In this document: positions 49,078 through 58,463 of the stretch, piece by piece | How positions within the stretch are numbered: position 1 is the stretch's first letter | Layout of the letters: each line of letters opens with the position of its first letter | NCBI GenBank assembly: GCA_016722285.1 | Contig: JADKGI010000008.1 | Coordinates: 146,514-210,513 of the forward strand | Source: Saprospiraceae bacterium | GTDB lineage: Bacteria > Bacteroidota > Bacteroidia > Chitinophagales > Saprospiraceae | DNA length: 64,000 bases | Reading direction: 5' to 3' | Translations under genes and position numbers: made by a program | Notes under the pieces: generated by a model | What the model saw: the letters and a program-made list of their open reading frames with translations, nothing else | Told to the model about the DNA's origin: nothing | Databases searched by the model: none

Positions 49078-49947
49078 ATGACAAGGAAATCCACCGAGGC
49101 TATTATTTCGCCACCATTACATCATTTTGTTGGAGATGGCTTTAGAGTACATAATTTTATACCGGGTATAGTACCGATGCATCGCATGAGCCCATTTCTA
49201 ATGTTAGATTATAATTCTAAATATTATTTTCCACCTTCAGTTAAGCCCAGAGGGGTAGATGTTCACCCTCATAAGGGATTTGAAACGGTTACTATCGCCT
49301 ATAAAGGTAGAATATCACATCATGATAGTACCGGCAATAGCGACGTAATAGAAGAGGGTGGAGTGCAATGGATGACTGCAGGCTCGGGAATTTTGCATAA
49401 GGAATATCATGAGAAAGAATATTCAGCCAAGGGGGGTGATTTCCAAATGGTGCAATTATGGGTAAATTTACCTTCCAGATTTAAAGAAACTTCACCTAAA
49501 TATCAGGGCTTTGCGAGTAGTGAAATTCCCTTTTATGAGCTTGAAAATAACCAGGGTATCATTGAAATTATTTCCGGTGAATATGAAGGATTCCAGGGTG
49601 CTGCCACCACATTTAGCCCCACACATTTATTGAATGCTAAGATTGTCTCCGGAGGAAAAGCTTCATTCTCATTTCCTTCATCATATAGCACAGCGCTCTT
49701 GATAATAGAAGGAAATGCCCTGATAAATAATGAAGAATTTGCCAGAACTGATCATTTTGTTTTATTCAAGAATGATGGAACTGATTTTGAAATTGAAGCA
49801 AAGGAAGATGCCATAGTCCTTATTTTAAGTGGAGAACCCATTCTCGAGCCAATTGTCGCCCACGGACCGTTTGTAATGAATACATCAGCACAAATAGAAC
49901 AGGCAATACTTGATTATAAAAATGGAAAATTTGGTAGTATCACTTAA
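49078..49947 (+). CDS. Pirin family protein
   Basis: Bicupin iron protein, 289 residues. The N-terminal cupin keeps the pirin metal-site pattern: DVHPHKGFETVTIAYKGRI with two His, then GSGILHKEYHEKE supplying the third His and Glu. PFLMLDYNSKYYFPPS is also typical. The C-terminal cupin is conserved in outline (LLIIEGNALINNEEFARTDH). Bacterial pirins include quercetin dioxygenase-like enzymes and regulators, so no reaction is assigned here. It lies alone, divergent from the TetR/RND operon with about 155 bases between starts. Confidence 0.9.
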   Translation: MTRKSTEAIISPPLHHFVGDGFRVHNFIPGIVPMHRMSPFLMLDYNSKYYFPPSVKPRGVDVHPHKGFETVTIAYKGRISHHDSTGNSDVIEEGGVQWMTAGSGILHKEYHEKEYSAKGGDFQMVQLWVNLPSRFKETSPKYQGFASSEIPFYELENNQGIIEIISGEYEGFQGAATTFSPTHLLNAKIVSGGKASFSFPSSYSTALLIIEGNALINNEEFARTDHFVLFKNDGTDFEIEAKEDAIVLILSGEPILEPIVAHGPFVMNTSAQIEQAILDYKNGKFGSIT

Positions 49948-50012
49948 TAAAAAAAAAGGCCAGAATAAATTTTTAATTTTATTAGATTTACAGCATCAAT
50001 AAAAATTATGCC

Positions 50013-51614
50013 ATGCGACAATTCTATTTATGTATTTGGGTACTACTATTACTCATTGTGGCTAATTTTAGTTATGCCCAAATAACAAAAGCACCGGATA
50101 GAAAAGAAGGCGATGGACCTTATCCAAAATTAGTCATTAGGGGTGTTACTCTTATCAACAGTACCGGTGCGCCGCCTATTGGACCAATTGACATCGTAGT
50201 TGAGAATAATATAATCAAGCAAATCATTAGTGTTGGGTATCCGGGTACTGCTATTAATGATAAAAAGAGACAACAGGCAGGAGAAGATGGTAAAGTACTG
50301 GATTGTACAGGTATGTATCTTTTGCCAGGATTTGTTGACATGCACGGGCATATAGGCGGGCAAACACAAGGTACACCGGCTGAATATGTTTTTAAATTGT
50401 GGCTGGCACATGGGATAACGACAATCCGGGATCCTGCCAGTGGAAACGGTGTTAAATGGACTATGGAACACAAGGCAAAAAGTTTAAAAAATGAAATTGC
50501 TGCTCCGCGCATTTTGTGTTATCCGGCTTTTGGGTCAGGCTGGGACAAACCGATAAGTACTCCGGATGAGGCCCGAATTTGGGTGCGTGAAAATGCAAAA
50601 AATGGGGCTGACGGAATAAAATTTTTTGGTGCCGCCCCTGAAATATTTAAAGCAGCTCTTGATGAAAATAAAAAATTGGGATTAAAGTCAGCTTGCCATC
50701 ACGCTCAGCTTGAAGTCGGGAGGATGAATGTGTTGGCTACGGCTCAGGCTGGTCTGACCACAATGGAGCATTGGTATGGTCTCCCAGAAGCACTTTTTGA
50801 TGGTCAGACATTGCAGGACTATCCAGCAGATTACAACTATAATAATGAACAGAATAGGTTTGAAGAGGCGGGAAAACTGTGGAAGCAAGCCGCAAAACCA
50901 GGGTCAGAAAGGTGGAATTTTGTTATGAACGAACTCCTGAAACTTGATTTTACTTTAGACCCAACTTTTAATATTTATGATGCTAACAGAGATTTTATGA
51001 GAGCTCGTCAGGCAGATTGGCACAAAATTTATACTTTGCCTTCATTGTGGAAATTTTATGCTCCAAGTAGAATTTCACATGGTTCTTATTGGTTTGATTG
51101 GGGCACTGAGCAGGAAATAGCATGGAAAGAAAACTACAGACTTTGGATGCAATTTGTAAATGAATATAAAAATAAAGGTGGGAGAGTTACTGCTGGCTCT
51201 GATTCCGGTTTTATTTACCAGTTATATGGTTTTGGGTATATCAGGGAATTGGAATTGCTGAGAGAAGCTGGTTTTTTGCCACTGGAGGTGATTAGAGCTG
51301 CCACACTTAAGGGAGCGGAAGCATTGGGCATGGCTGATAAAATAGGTAGTGTGGAAGTAGGTAAATTCGCTGATTTCGTAATATTAAATCAAAATCCTCT
51401 TGCAAATTTTAAAGTGTTATACGGCACTGGTACCATAAAGCTAAATGAAAACAATGAGGCGGAGAGAATTGGTGGTGTCGTGTACACCGTTAAAGACGGG
51501 ATAATTTATGATGCAAAAAAAATGCTGGCAGACGTAAAAGCGATTGTCGATAAGGCAAAAGCAGAAGGGGATGGTGAATTATTACAACCTGGAGAAAAAA
51601 AAATTAAGCCCTGA
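50013..51614 (+). CDS. Secreted amidohydrolase-family metal hydrolase
   Basis: A 533-residue amidohydrolase (prolidase/imidazolonepropionase-like) with a signal peptide (LCIWVLLLLIVANFSYA then Q), so it is periplasmic or exported. Metal-site elements can be read in order: FVDMHGHIGG (HxH), GADGIKFFGAAPE (candidate carboxylated Lys), SACHHAQLE, MEHWYGLPE and the Asp in TAGSDSGFIY. The C-terminal GSVEVGKFADFVILNQNPL is the closing strand of the family. An extension of about 100 residues (YFAYSD-like WEKLWKQAAKPGSERWNFVM region) separates catalytic strands. Substrate unknown. Confidence 0.85.
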   Translation: MRQFYLCIWVLLLLIVANFSYAQITKAPDRKEGDGPYPKLVIRGVTLINSTGAPPIGPIDIVVENNIIKQIISVGYPGTAINDKKRQQAGEDGKVLDCTGMYLLPGFVDMHGHIGGQTQGTPAEYVFKLWLAHGITTIRDPASGNGVKWTMEHKAKSLKNEIAAPRILCYPAFGSGWDKPISTPDEARIWVRENAKNGADGIKFFGAAPEIFKAALDENKKLGLKSACHHAQLEVGRMNVLATAQAGLTTMEHWYGLPEALFDGQTLQDYPADYNYNNEQNRFEEAGKLWKQAAKPGSERWNFVMNELLKLDFTLDPTFNIYDANRDFMRARQADWHKIYTLPSLWKFYAPSRISHGSYWFDWGTEQEIAWKENYRLWMQFVNEYKNKGGRVTAGSDSGFIYQLYGFGYIRELELLREAGFLPLEVIRAATLKGAEALGMADKIGSVEVGKFADFVILNQNPLANFKVLYGTGTIKLNENNEAERIGGVVYTVKDGIIYDAKKMLADVKAIVDKAKAEGDGELLQPGEKKIKP

Positions 51615-51756
51615 AAAATTGAATATTTCCGGTAAACTAAAAAAATCGGCCAAAATGAGTTGACTGTTAAAATAAAAAAATTAAACTGTTTAATTTCTTA
51701 TTTCCTTTTGTTTTAAAAAATTATTTGAAGAGACAATAATGCTGATGTCAACCAAA

Positions 51757-52467
51757 TCAAAACATAATAAATTTAGATCTTTTGCCGCACTGAGCCTTTC
51801 CAAAGTATCCTATGCCCCAATTTATTTCAAAAACAACTCCCGCAAAAGCTACATTGGATGGTTTATATCCTTTTGTAAAAATAGTATTATCTCTGAGCGG
51901 AGTGTTTAGTGGAGACCCTTCAACGACAAAATCCGTGAATGCATATTCAAACCTAAGACCCAATATGCCGCTGAACCTGCCATCATTTCCCATAATATTT
52001 GCTCCAAATCCCACAACTCCGGCAATATTATTACTATTGTATCCGTCAGTCCTTTCCACTTTTACACCTTCGGTGTTATCCTCCACTTTTGAAATTAAAG
52101 ACAACTTTGGACCTATTTCAAAATACCCTAAATTTTGAGCATTTCGATAGAGAGCATAGATATCCGTTGAAGTCCAGTTGATTGATGTCAATTTTTTTGT
52201 GTTCAGATTGTCAAATTCTTGTTTCGCACTGCTTCTCATGATGTCAATAGCCAGACCGCTAAATCCAAAATTAACACCCAGTTTACCTCCGAATGAGTAT
52301 CCTTTACTAATTTTATAATCATAACTTGAGGCATCGGCAATAGCTTTATTGTAGAAACCTGCAGCTCCATATTGCACTTTCAATCCGGCATCAAACCAAA
52401 CTATTTGTTTTTGTGAAAATGCCTGGCTTAAAGTAATTGTAAAAATCAATGTAATTACAAATTTCAT
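51757..52467 (-). CDS. Outer-membrane beta-barrel protein
   Basis: A 236-residue protein with a Sec signal (KFVITLIFTITLSQAFSQ) and a series of amphipathic beta strands, for example NFGFSGLAIDIMRSS, YALYRNAQNLGYFEIGPKLS, and GILGLRFEYAFTDFVVEG. The pattern suits a small outer-membrane barrel. No named family is recognised. The last 15 residues (GKAQCGKRSKFIMF) do not end in the usual barrel strand, so the end may be slightly off. Its own -7 box lies 55 bases upstream. Confidence 0.65.
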   Translation of the reverse strand: MKFVITLIFTITLSQAFSQKQIVWFDAGLKVQYGAAGFYNKAIADASSYDYKISKGYSFGGKLGVNFGFSGLAIDIMRSSAKQEFDNLNTKKLTSINWTSTDIYALYRNAQNLGYFEIGPKLSLISKVEDNTEGVKVERTDGYNSNNIAGVVGFGANIMGNDGRFSGILGLRFEYAFTDFVVEGSPLNTPLRDNTIFTKGYKPSNVAFAGVVFEINWGIGYFGKAQCGKRSKFIMF

Positions 52468-52521
52468 AAATAAATTTTTTTGTTAATTAATTATTTGAAC
52501 CAATATATCTGGTTTTGCTTA

Positions 52522-52529
52522 CAAAGATA
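52522..52529 (-). promoter_or_regulatory. -7 promoter box for the beta-barrel gene
   Basis: The minus strand reads TATCTTTG, an exact TAnnTTTG, 55 bases upstream of the ATG at 52467. Confidence 0.5.
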
Positions 52530-52587
52530 TGTATTTATATATTATAAAATAATTTAATTTAAAATTTTTAGTAAATAATCCTGAAAA

Positions 52588-54537
52588 TTAGAAAGTAACC
52601 GTTCCAAGTTTTGCAGCAATTTCATTTCGTTGTTTTTGGACTACTTGCATTACCTTAAGGTTTATTATATATTCGTCAGATTCTTTTTCAGTATCCGAAG
52701 CTTTTTCAAAATATAATTGCAATTCCTGAATAATTTTTTTACTCTTTCGTAGTTGAAGCCGAAGTAAAGCGTTGGTAGCATCTCTCACGTAATTTTCTTC
52801 CGGCATTTTTTGAGTCAAAAGAAACATTTCTTTGCTTTCCCACGAAGCATACACATAAGGGGATGAAAGTGCACCCACTGCAAAATCCCTGATATCTTCA
52901 TCGCGGTGAGACGTGTACCAGTTATGGTCCGGAGTCTTTCCTTGATTTTTTTCCTGAATAGTTATTTCTAAAATACGTTTATACAATCCTACATCAAAAT
53001 GACTGATGATATCCTTAGTATTATCAATGATGAAATCAGCAATGGTTATCTTGTTCGGCTCATCATACCACTTATTACCAAAATTAATAAGTATAGAACA
53101 AATAGATTTTTCCTGCCAGGCATCATTAAATATAAAAGACGGCTCGTATTCTGATAAAACTGTCTTTTGTACTAACCATTCTTCATCTTTTGCCAATTTT
53201 TCAGAATGATCTTGTGTAGATATTGTTTGTTTGTACGACCTTATACTGGCTTTAACAGATTTATTTACTTCATTATTTAACATAGATTCACTGAGTTGAA
53301 GCATTGAACTGCACTGTTTGATATATAAAGCGCGCTTAAATGCATCAGGAATCTTTGCTATACTGCCTACAATATCTCTGATAACAATTGTTTTCTTTAT
53401 AGGGTCATCACCTGTTTCATCCAGAAGAATCCTTGTTTTAAAGAATACAAAGTCTTCTTCCTTTTCATTAAGGTATTTATTGAAAGCTTCTGTTCCCTGA
53501 TCAGTAAAAAATGAATCAGGGTCATGTCCATCAGGCAGTAAAACTAATTTTACATTCATGTCAGATTCCAGCACTAAGTCAAGTCCTCTTAAAGCAGCCT
53601 TTATTCCAGCGGAATCTCCATCATAAATGATTTTAATATTTTGAGTATATCGCTTTATAAGTTTGATTTGTTCTTTTGTGAGTGGATGTACCGAAGAAGT
53701 TACTACATTTTTTATGTCTCCCTGATGCAGTGTTATCACATCAGTATATCCTTCCACGAGTATGCATTCATCTTGCCGTCTGATATCTTCTTTTGCAAAA
53801 TAAAGACCATATAAAACGGCCCTTTTATTATATATCTCAGATTCAGGCGAATTTATATATTTTGGCTGTTTTTTGTCAGATGATAGTGTCCTGCCAGCAA
53901 AAGCAACTACCTTGCCACTAATATTGTGGATAGTGAACATTACCCTTGATCGAAAAAAGTCAAGATCTGACTTTGTCACAAGACCTAAAGCCCTGAGATG
54001 TTCAATATTATATTTTTTCTCAATTGCTTTTTTTATGAGATCATCTCGCTCCTCGGTTGTGTACCCAAGTTGAAATTTTTTTATAGTTACTTCTCTTATT
54101 CCCCTCTCCTTAAAATAACTCAAACCTATGGCCTTGCCTTCAGATCTGGAAAATAAAGAATCCACAAAGTAATCTCTTGCAAACTCATTTACAATGTACA
54201 GGGAATCAGTTATATGTTTATTCTCAATCTCCTGTGTTGTATTTTCTGTTTCTTCTATCTCTATTCTATACTTGGCTGCCAGGAAACGAATGGCTTCAGG
54301 AAAACTGAGCTTTTCGTGGTCCATGATAAATCTAACCGAATCACCACCTTTCCCGCATCCGAAGCATTTATAGATATTTTTTGAAGGTGAAACAGTAAAT
54401 GAAGGTGTTTTTTCATCGTGGAAGGGACAGTTTCCAATCATGTTAACACCCCTTCGCTTCAAATTCATAAAATCGCCAACTACTTCCTCAATTTTGGAAG
54501 TAACCAATACATCATTTATTGTTTTTTGGGTTATCAT
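52588..54537 (-). CDS. dnaG: DNA primase
   Basis: Synthesises RNA primers at the replication fork with DnaB helicase. The 649-residue protein has the N-terminal CHC2 zinc ribbon (C37, H40, C58, C61 in NCPFHDEKTPSF...KCFGCGKGGD), the RNA-polymerase core with RVMFTIHNISGKVVAFAGR, the TOPRIM motifs VEGYTDVITLHQ and YDGDSAGIKAALRGL, and a long C-terminal helicase-binding part. The length is normal. It follows dapB on the same strand by 22 bases. No rpoD or rpsU neighbour is present, unlike the macromolecular synthesis operon of proteobacteria. Confidence 0.95.
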   Translation of the reverse strand: MITQKTINDVLVTSKIEEVVGDFMNLKRRGVNMIGNCPFHDEKTPSFTVSPSKNIYKCFGCGKGGDSVRFIMDHEKLSFPEAIRFLAAKYRIEIEETENTTQEIENKHITDSLYIVNEFARDYFVDSLFSRSEGKAIGLSYFKERGIREVTIKKFQLGYTTEERDDLIKKAIEKKYNIEHLRALGLVTKSDLDFFRSRVMFTIHNISGKVVAFAGRTLSSDKKQPKYINSPESEIYNKRAVLYGLYFAKEDIRRQDECILVEGYTDVITLHQGDIKNVVTSSVHPLTKEQIKLIKRYTQNIKIIYDGDSAGIKAALRGLDLVLESDMNVKLVLLPDGHDPDSFFTDQGTEAFNKYLNEKEEDFVFFKTRILLDETGDDPIKKTIVIRDIVGSIAKIPDAFKRALYIKQCSSMLQLSESMLNNEVNKSVKASIRSYKQTISTQDHSEKLAKDEEWLVQKTVLSEYEPSFIFNDAWQEKSICSILINFGNKWYDEPNKITIADFIIDNTKDIISHFDVGLYKRILEITIQEKNQGKTPDHNWYTSHRDEDIRDFAVGALSSPYVYASWESKEMFLLTQKMPEENYVRDATNALLRLQLRKSKKIIQELQLYFEKASDTEKESDEYIINLKVMQVVQKQRNEIAAKLGTVTF

Positions 54538-54559
54538 GTTTTTATTCTAGGCACTACTT

Positions 54560-55285
54560 TTATTCTATTTCAAGGACATCTGCCATTGTAAATATACCTT
54601 TTTTGCCCGGAAGCCATTCTGCTGCAAGAACTGCCCCATATGCAAACCCCTTGCGGGAATGAGCAGTATGGATTATTTCAATTGTATCTATTTCTGAGCT
54701 ATATTTTACAATGTGGGTACCGGGAGCAGGGTCTGTTCTCTCTGACTCAATATAAAGGTTTCTGGAATTATTTTCTGACGGAGGCGTAATCGTCCAAACC
54801 TTTTTACGCGAGAGATGTTCAATCACATCCTTTGCTAAAGTAATGGCCGTCCCGCTTGGTTTATCCAACTTACCGGTATGGTGTATCTCCTTAATCTGAG
54901 TATCGTAAACTTCATACTTATCCATAAGAGATGCCAATTTCTTATTTATTTCAAAAAAAATATTGACTCCAATGCTAAAATTGGAAGCGTACAGGAAACT
55001 ACCCTGCTTTGTTAAACAAATCTGATCGATTTCTTCTTTCTTATTAAGCCAGCCGGTAGTACCTGAAATTATTGGAATTTCTGCATCCAGGCATTGTTTT
55101 ATATTAATAAAAGCAGACTCAGGAGTCGAGAATTCAATGGCTACATCTGCCCATTGCAATAGTCGTGGATTAAAATCATTCAGATTCTGACTTGAAATTT
55201 TACACGTTATTGTATGTCCTCTGCGCAAAGCCAGGTCTTCAATCTCCTTACCCATTTTTCCATAACCGATCAAAGCGATATTCAT
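54560..55285 (-). CDS. dapB: 4-hydroxy-tetrahydrodipicolinate reductase
   Basis: NAD(P)H-dependent step of lysine/diaminopimelate synthesis. The 241 residues start with the dinucleotide loop IALIGYGKMGKEIEDLALRR and include GTTGW, the ASNFSIGVNIFFEINK helix, and the catalytic block KEIHHTGKLDKPSGTAITLA (His pair and Lys/Ser/Gly/Thr substrate site). The C-terminus HTAHSRKGFAYGAVLAAEWL is also standard. The ATG at 55285 follows a -7 box by 23 bases. It heads a probable two-gene transcript with dnaG. Confidence 0.94.
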   Translation of the reverse strand: MNIALIGYGKMGKEIEDLALRRGHTITCKISSQNLNDFNPRLLQWADVAIEFSTPESAFINIKQCLDAEIPIISGTTGWLNKKEEIDQICLTKQGSFLYASNFSIGVNIFFEINKKLASLMDKYEVYDTQIKEIHHTGKLDKPSGTAITLAKDVIEHLSRKKVWTITPPSENNSRNLYIESERTDPAPGTHIVKYSSEIDTIEIIHTAHSRKGFAYGAVLAAEWLPGKKGIFTMADVLEIE

Positions 55286-55307
55286 ATATATTCATTTATT
55301 AAAACCA

Positions 55308-55315
55308 CAAATATA
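55308..55315 (-). promoter_or_regulatory. -7 promoter box for dapB
   Basis: The minus strand reads TATATTTG, a TAnnTTTG match, 23 bases before the ATG. The remaining 354-base gap up to 55639 contains this and the PPIase promoter; I see no other feature in it. Confidence 0.45.
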
Positions 55316-55600
55316 TGTTTTTACATGACCAATTTTAAAGCCTGACTACGATTATGCTAAATTTATTTAATATTGTTTTAAGGTGATTCCGGACTATAAT
55401 TGTTTCAGTATTTCAGATCAAAAACGAAATTTATAGATATTTTACTTCAATTAAACAGGATGGATATTTTTTCATGTTAAAGATGTGACAAAACCCAAAT
55501 AGAAAGTGATGTCGGCTAAAACATAAATATATTTTGAAATATTACGCTGATATTCATTTAAAATGAAATAAAAATGAACACATTGGGTAATTTAAAATGT

Positions 55601-55608
55601 TATCTTTG
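55601..55608 (+). promoter_or_regulatory. -7 promoter box for the PPIase operon
   Basis: TATCTTTG is an exact TAnnTTTG, with TTGG at 55583-55586 as a possible -33. It lies 32 bases before the ATG at 55640 and would start the three-gene chaperone operon. Confidence 0.55.
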
Positions 55609-55639
55609 CGTTTCATTTTTTTTAATTCTAAAGTAGAAA

Positions 55640-57594
55640 ATGACTGTCATGTTAAGATTATTAGTATTATTTACTCTTGCAAATTTCATCGCAAATATAA
55701 TTTACGCCCAAAATAATGAAGATATTCTGATGAAAGTGGGTTCGGCCAATGTCTCAGTTGGAGAATTCAAATATATCTATGAAAAAAATAATGGCGTAAA
55801 TGCTGATTATTCAAAAGCCAGTCTCAATGAATATCTGGATCTGTACACCAAATTTAAGTTGAAAGTTGAAAAAGCAAAACAACTGAGACTTGATACAATT
55901 GAAGTATTGATAACTGAACTCGACGGATATAGAAAACAGCTTGCCAGTTCCTATCTGATTGATAAAGAAGTTACTGAATTTTTATTAAAGGAATTGTATA
56001 ACAGGATGAAATTTGATGTGGAATTCAGCCATATTTTTATTCCGGTACCTGAAAATGCTCCAAATAGTGTCAAAGATGAAGCAAAAGAATAAACTTAAGG
56101 ATATCAAGGCAAAAATTAATGGAGGTATGACTTTTGAGAATGCGGCTATTTCATTTTCAGAAGACAGAATTACTGCTCCCAGTGGAGGGGCGATGGGGTA
56201 TTTTACGGCAAAATTACCCTCTGGATTTTATAATTTAGAGAGTGCACTTTATAATGTGTCTGTAGGCCAGATTTCAGATATTGTAGAATCAAAATAGGAT
56301 ATCATCTGATAAAAGTTACTAATAAAAGACAGGCAAGAGGTACTATAGAAGTGGCACATATTCTCTTTGATCCCACATTCGGACCAGTAGCGGAGAGTGT
56401 GTATAGTGAATTGAATAATGACGGAAATTTTAATGATTTGGTTTTAAAACATTCTATAGATAAATCAGCCGCTTCAAATGAAGGGGTTCTACCCCCATTT
56501 GGTATAAATACTTACGACATTAAATTTGAAGATGTAGCTTTCAGTCTGAATAAGCCGGGCGATATTTCTAAACCAGTCCTTACAAAATCAGGATGGCATA
56601 TAATAAAATTAATTCAAAGACTGGAACCTGACTCCTATGATATCTTTGTGAAAAAGATGAAGCAGCAGATTAATAGAGATGAACGCTTTAATGCAGCTAA
56701 GGTTAAAATGATAAATGATATAAAAAAGGCATCCGGTTTTAAAGAAGATCTTAATGAGTTGAAAAGATTTACATCTGGACTAAATGAAGATTTTTATTCA
56801 TATAAGTGGGCCCCCGAACAAAATGAAAGTGATAATAAATTCCTATGTTCATTTGGTGGGGACAACAAATATCTGGTAGCGGATTTTGCTGATTTCTGTA
56901 AAAAAAATACCAGGACAAGACTAAAATATGACAAAACCAAGCCATTGCAGGAGACTGTAGAAGAGATATATAATGATTTTGTCAATGAAAAGGCCATGGA
57001 ATTTGAAGAGAAATCACTCCCGATTAAATATCCTGACTTTAAGTCACTAATGAGGGAATATGAAGAAGGAATTTTGCTTTTTGAAGTTACAAAAATGAAT
57101 GTTTGGGACAAAGCAAATCAGGATACCATAGGCCTAAAGGAATTTTACCATAGTAACAAAGAGAAATATATATATGGCCGGAAAAAGCTTCCATTTCTAA
57201 TATAAAGATCAATGGAACAGATCGGAAAACTGCTGAAAAAATATATGCATTTGTTAAAAAGAGCGGCATGGGTAAACTGGAAAAAAAATTTAATGCTAAA
57301 ACTAAAATTGTTGAAATAGCAACAGTTGAATGCGAAGCAGGCAGTAAAGATTGTGAAAAGATTTCCTGGAGCAAGGGGGCAGTCTCATCTCTAATTGAAG
57401 GTGAAAATGGTTATACGTTCAGCTATGTTTCTGAAATAATTCCTGTTAAAGTTAAGACTCTGGCAGATGCCAGAGGATATGTTGTGGCAGATTATCAGGA
57501 TTTTCTTGAGAAGGATTGGATTGAAAAATTGTCAAAAGAATTCAAAGTAATATTGAATCAGGATGTAATTAATAAATTAAAGGGTAATCATTGA
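55640..57594 (+). CDS. Periplasmic parvulin-type peptidyl-prolyl isomerase 1 (three frameshifts)
   Basis: Periplasmic PpiC/SurA-type foldase: signal peptide (MLRLLVLFTLANFIANIIYA), SurA N-like helical region, rotamase domain 1 (FSHIFIPVPE ... GGAMGYFTAKLPSGF ... IVESKIGYHLIKVTN) and rotamase domain 2 (EVAHILFDPTFGP ... KSGWHIIKLIQR), then a long alpha-helical C-terminal part. Three single-base changes are needed for one frame: one extra A near 56084-56087, one missing A near 56291-56295, and one missing base near 57179-57183. The repaired protein has about 651 residues. The three breaks would give two early stops if real. It heads an operon with two related genes. Confidence 0.83.
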
Positions 57595-58430
57595 GGCATT
57601 TTTTAGTTTTTGTATTATCATCCTTAATCGTTATGCATAGTTGCAGGAATGGATTTAGCAAAAATCCAAAGGATCTTGTAATTGCAAAGGTGGGAAGCAG
57701 GAACTTATTTAAATCTCAAATTTCTGACATGATTATTCCAGGTACTTCTCCAACTGATAGTGCTGCAATAGTGGACGGATTTGTTCAAAATTGGATCAGA
57801 GAAAACCTGATGATAGTTGAAGCAGAAAAAAATATAGCGGCCGACATAAACCTAAACAAATTGGTGGATGATTATCGGTCTTCCCTTTTGGTATATAATT
57901 TTGAAAAGAGACTTGTTGATAAGAATTTGGACACCATTATTTCAAATGCAGAACAGAAGGTTTATTACGAGGAAAACAAAAACCAATATCTACTATCACA
58001 TCCGATAGTAAGATGTATAATATCAAAAATACCAGCCAGGCAGCAGGAGATGAGAGCTATTAGAACAGCATTAAATAAATCTGACTTGACTGAAGCCATG
58101 TTCCTTGTAAAAGAAAAATCTGTATATCATCATATTGATTTGGAGAAATGGATGTCATTTGAAGATCTTAGGTCTCTCATTCCTGTAGATATGGTACCAC
58201 AGGGCAGTATTAAGTCAGGAAAAGTTTATGAGAAAAATGAGGGTGAATTTTACTTTTTTGTTAAAATTATTGGATTCTACGACGAAAAACAAATCCCACC
58301 GTTTGAATACATAAAGAGTAAGATTACCAAAACAATCCTAAGCCAGCGTAAAAATAATTTGCTGAAGCAATATCGGGCAAAATTATATGAGAATGGGATT
58401 ACAAATGGAGATTTTGAAATATTCGAATAG
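57591..58430 (+). CDS. Periplasmic lipoprotein, SurA/PpiC-like without visible rotamase domain
   Basis: A 279-residue lipoprotein (lipobox SLIVMHSC) in the middle of the PPIase operon. It starts at TTG 57591, overlapping the stop of gene 1 as TTGA. The N-terminal part VIAKVGSRNLFKSQISDMII resembles the SurA N-domain (substrate-binding helices), and the helical pattern continues (NWIRENLMIVEAEKN). I cannot see the FHFIQ/GGDLG-type parvulin motifs, so it may be a chaperone lacking isomerase activity. Role by context: outer-membrane protein folding. Confidence 0.7.
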   Translation: MRHFLVFVLSSLIVMHSCRNGFSKNPKDLVIAKVGSRNLFKSQISDMIIPGTSPTDSAAIVDGFVQNWIRENLMIVEAEKNIAADINLNKLVDDYRSSLLVYNFEKRLVDKNLDTIISNAEQKVYYEENKNQYLLSHPIVRCIISKIPARQQEMRAIRTALNKSDLTEAMFLVKEKSVYHHIDLEKWMSFEDLRSLIPVDMVPQGSIKSGKVYEKNEGEFYFFVKIIGFYDEKQIPPFEYIKSKITKTILSQRKNNLLKQYRAKLYENGITNGDFEIFE

Positions 58431-58463
58431 TGGCATACTTTACTTAAGAAAAAACAATTTATA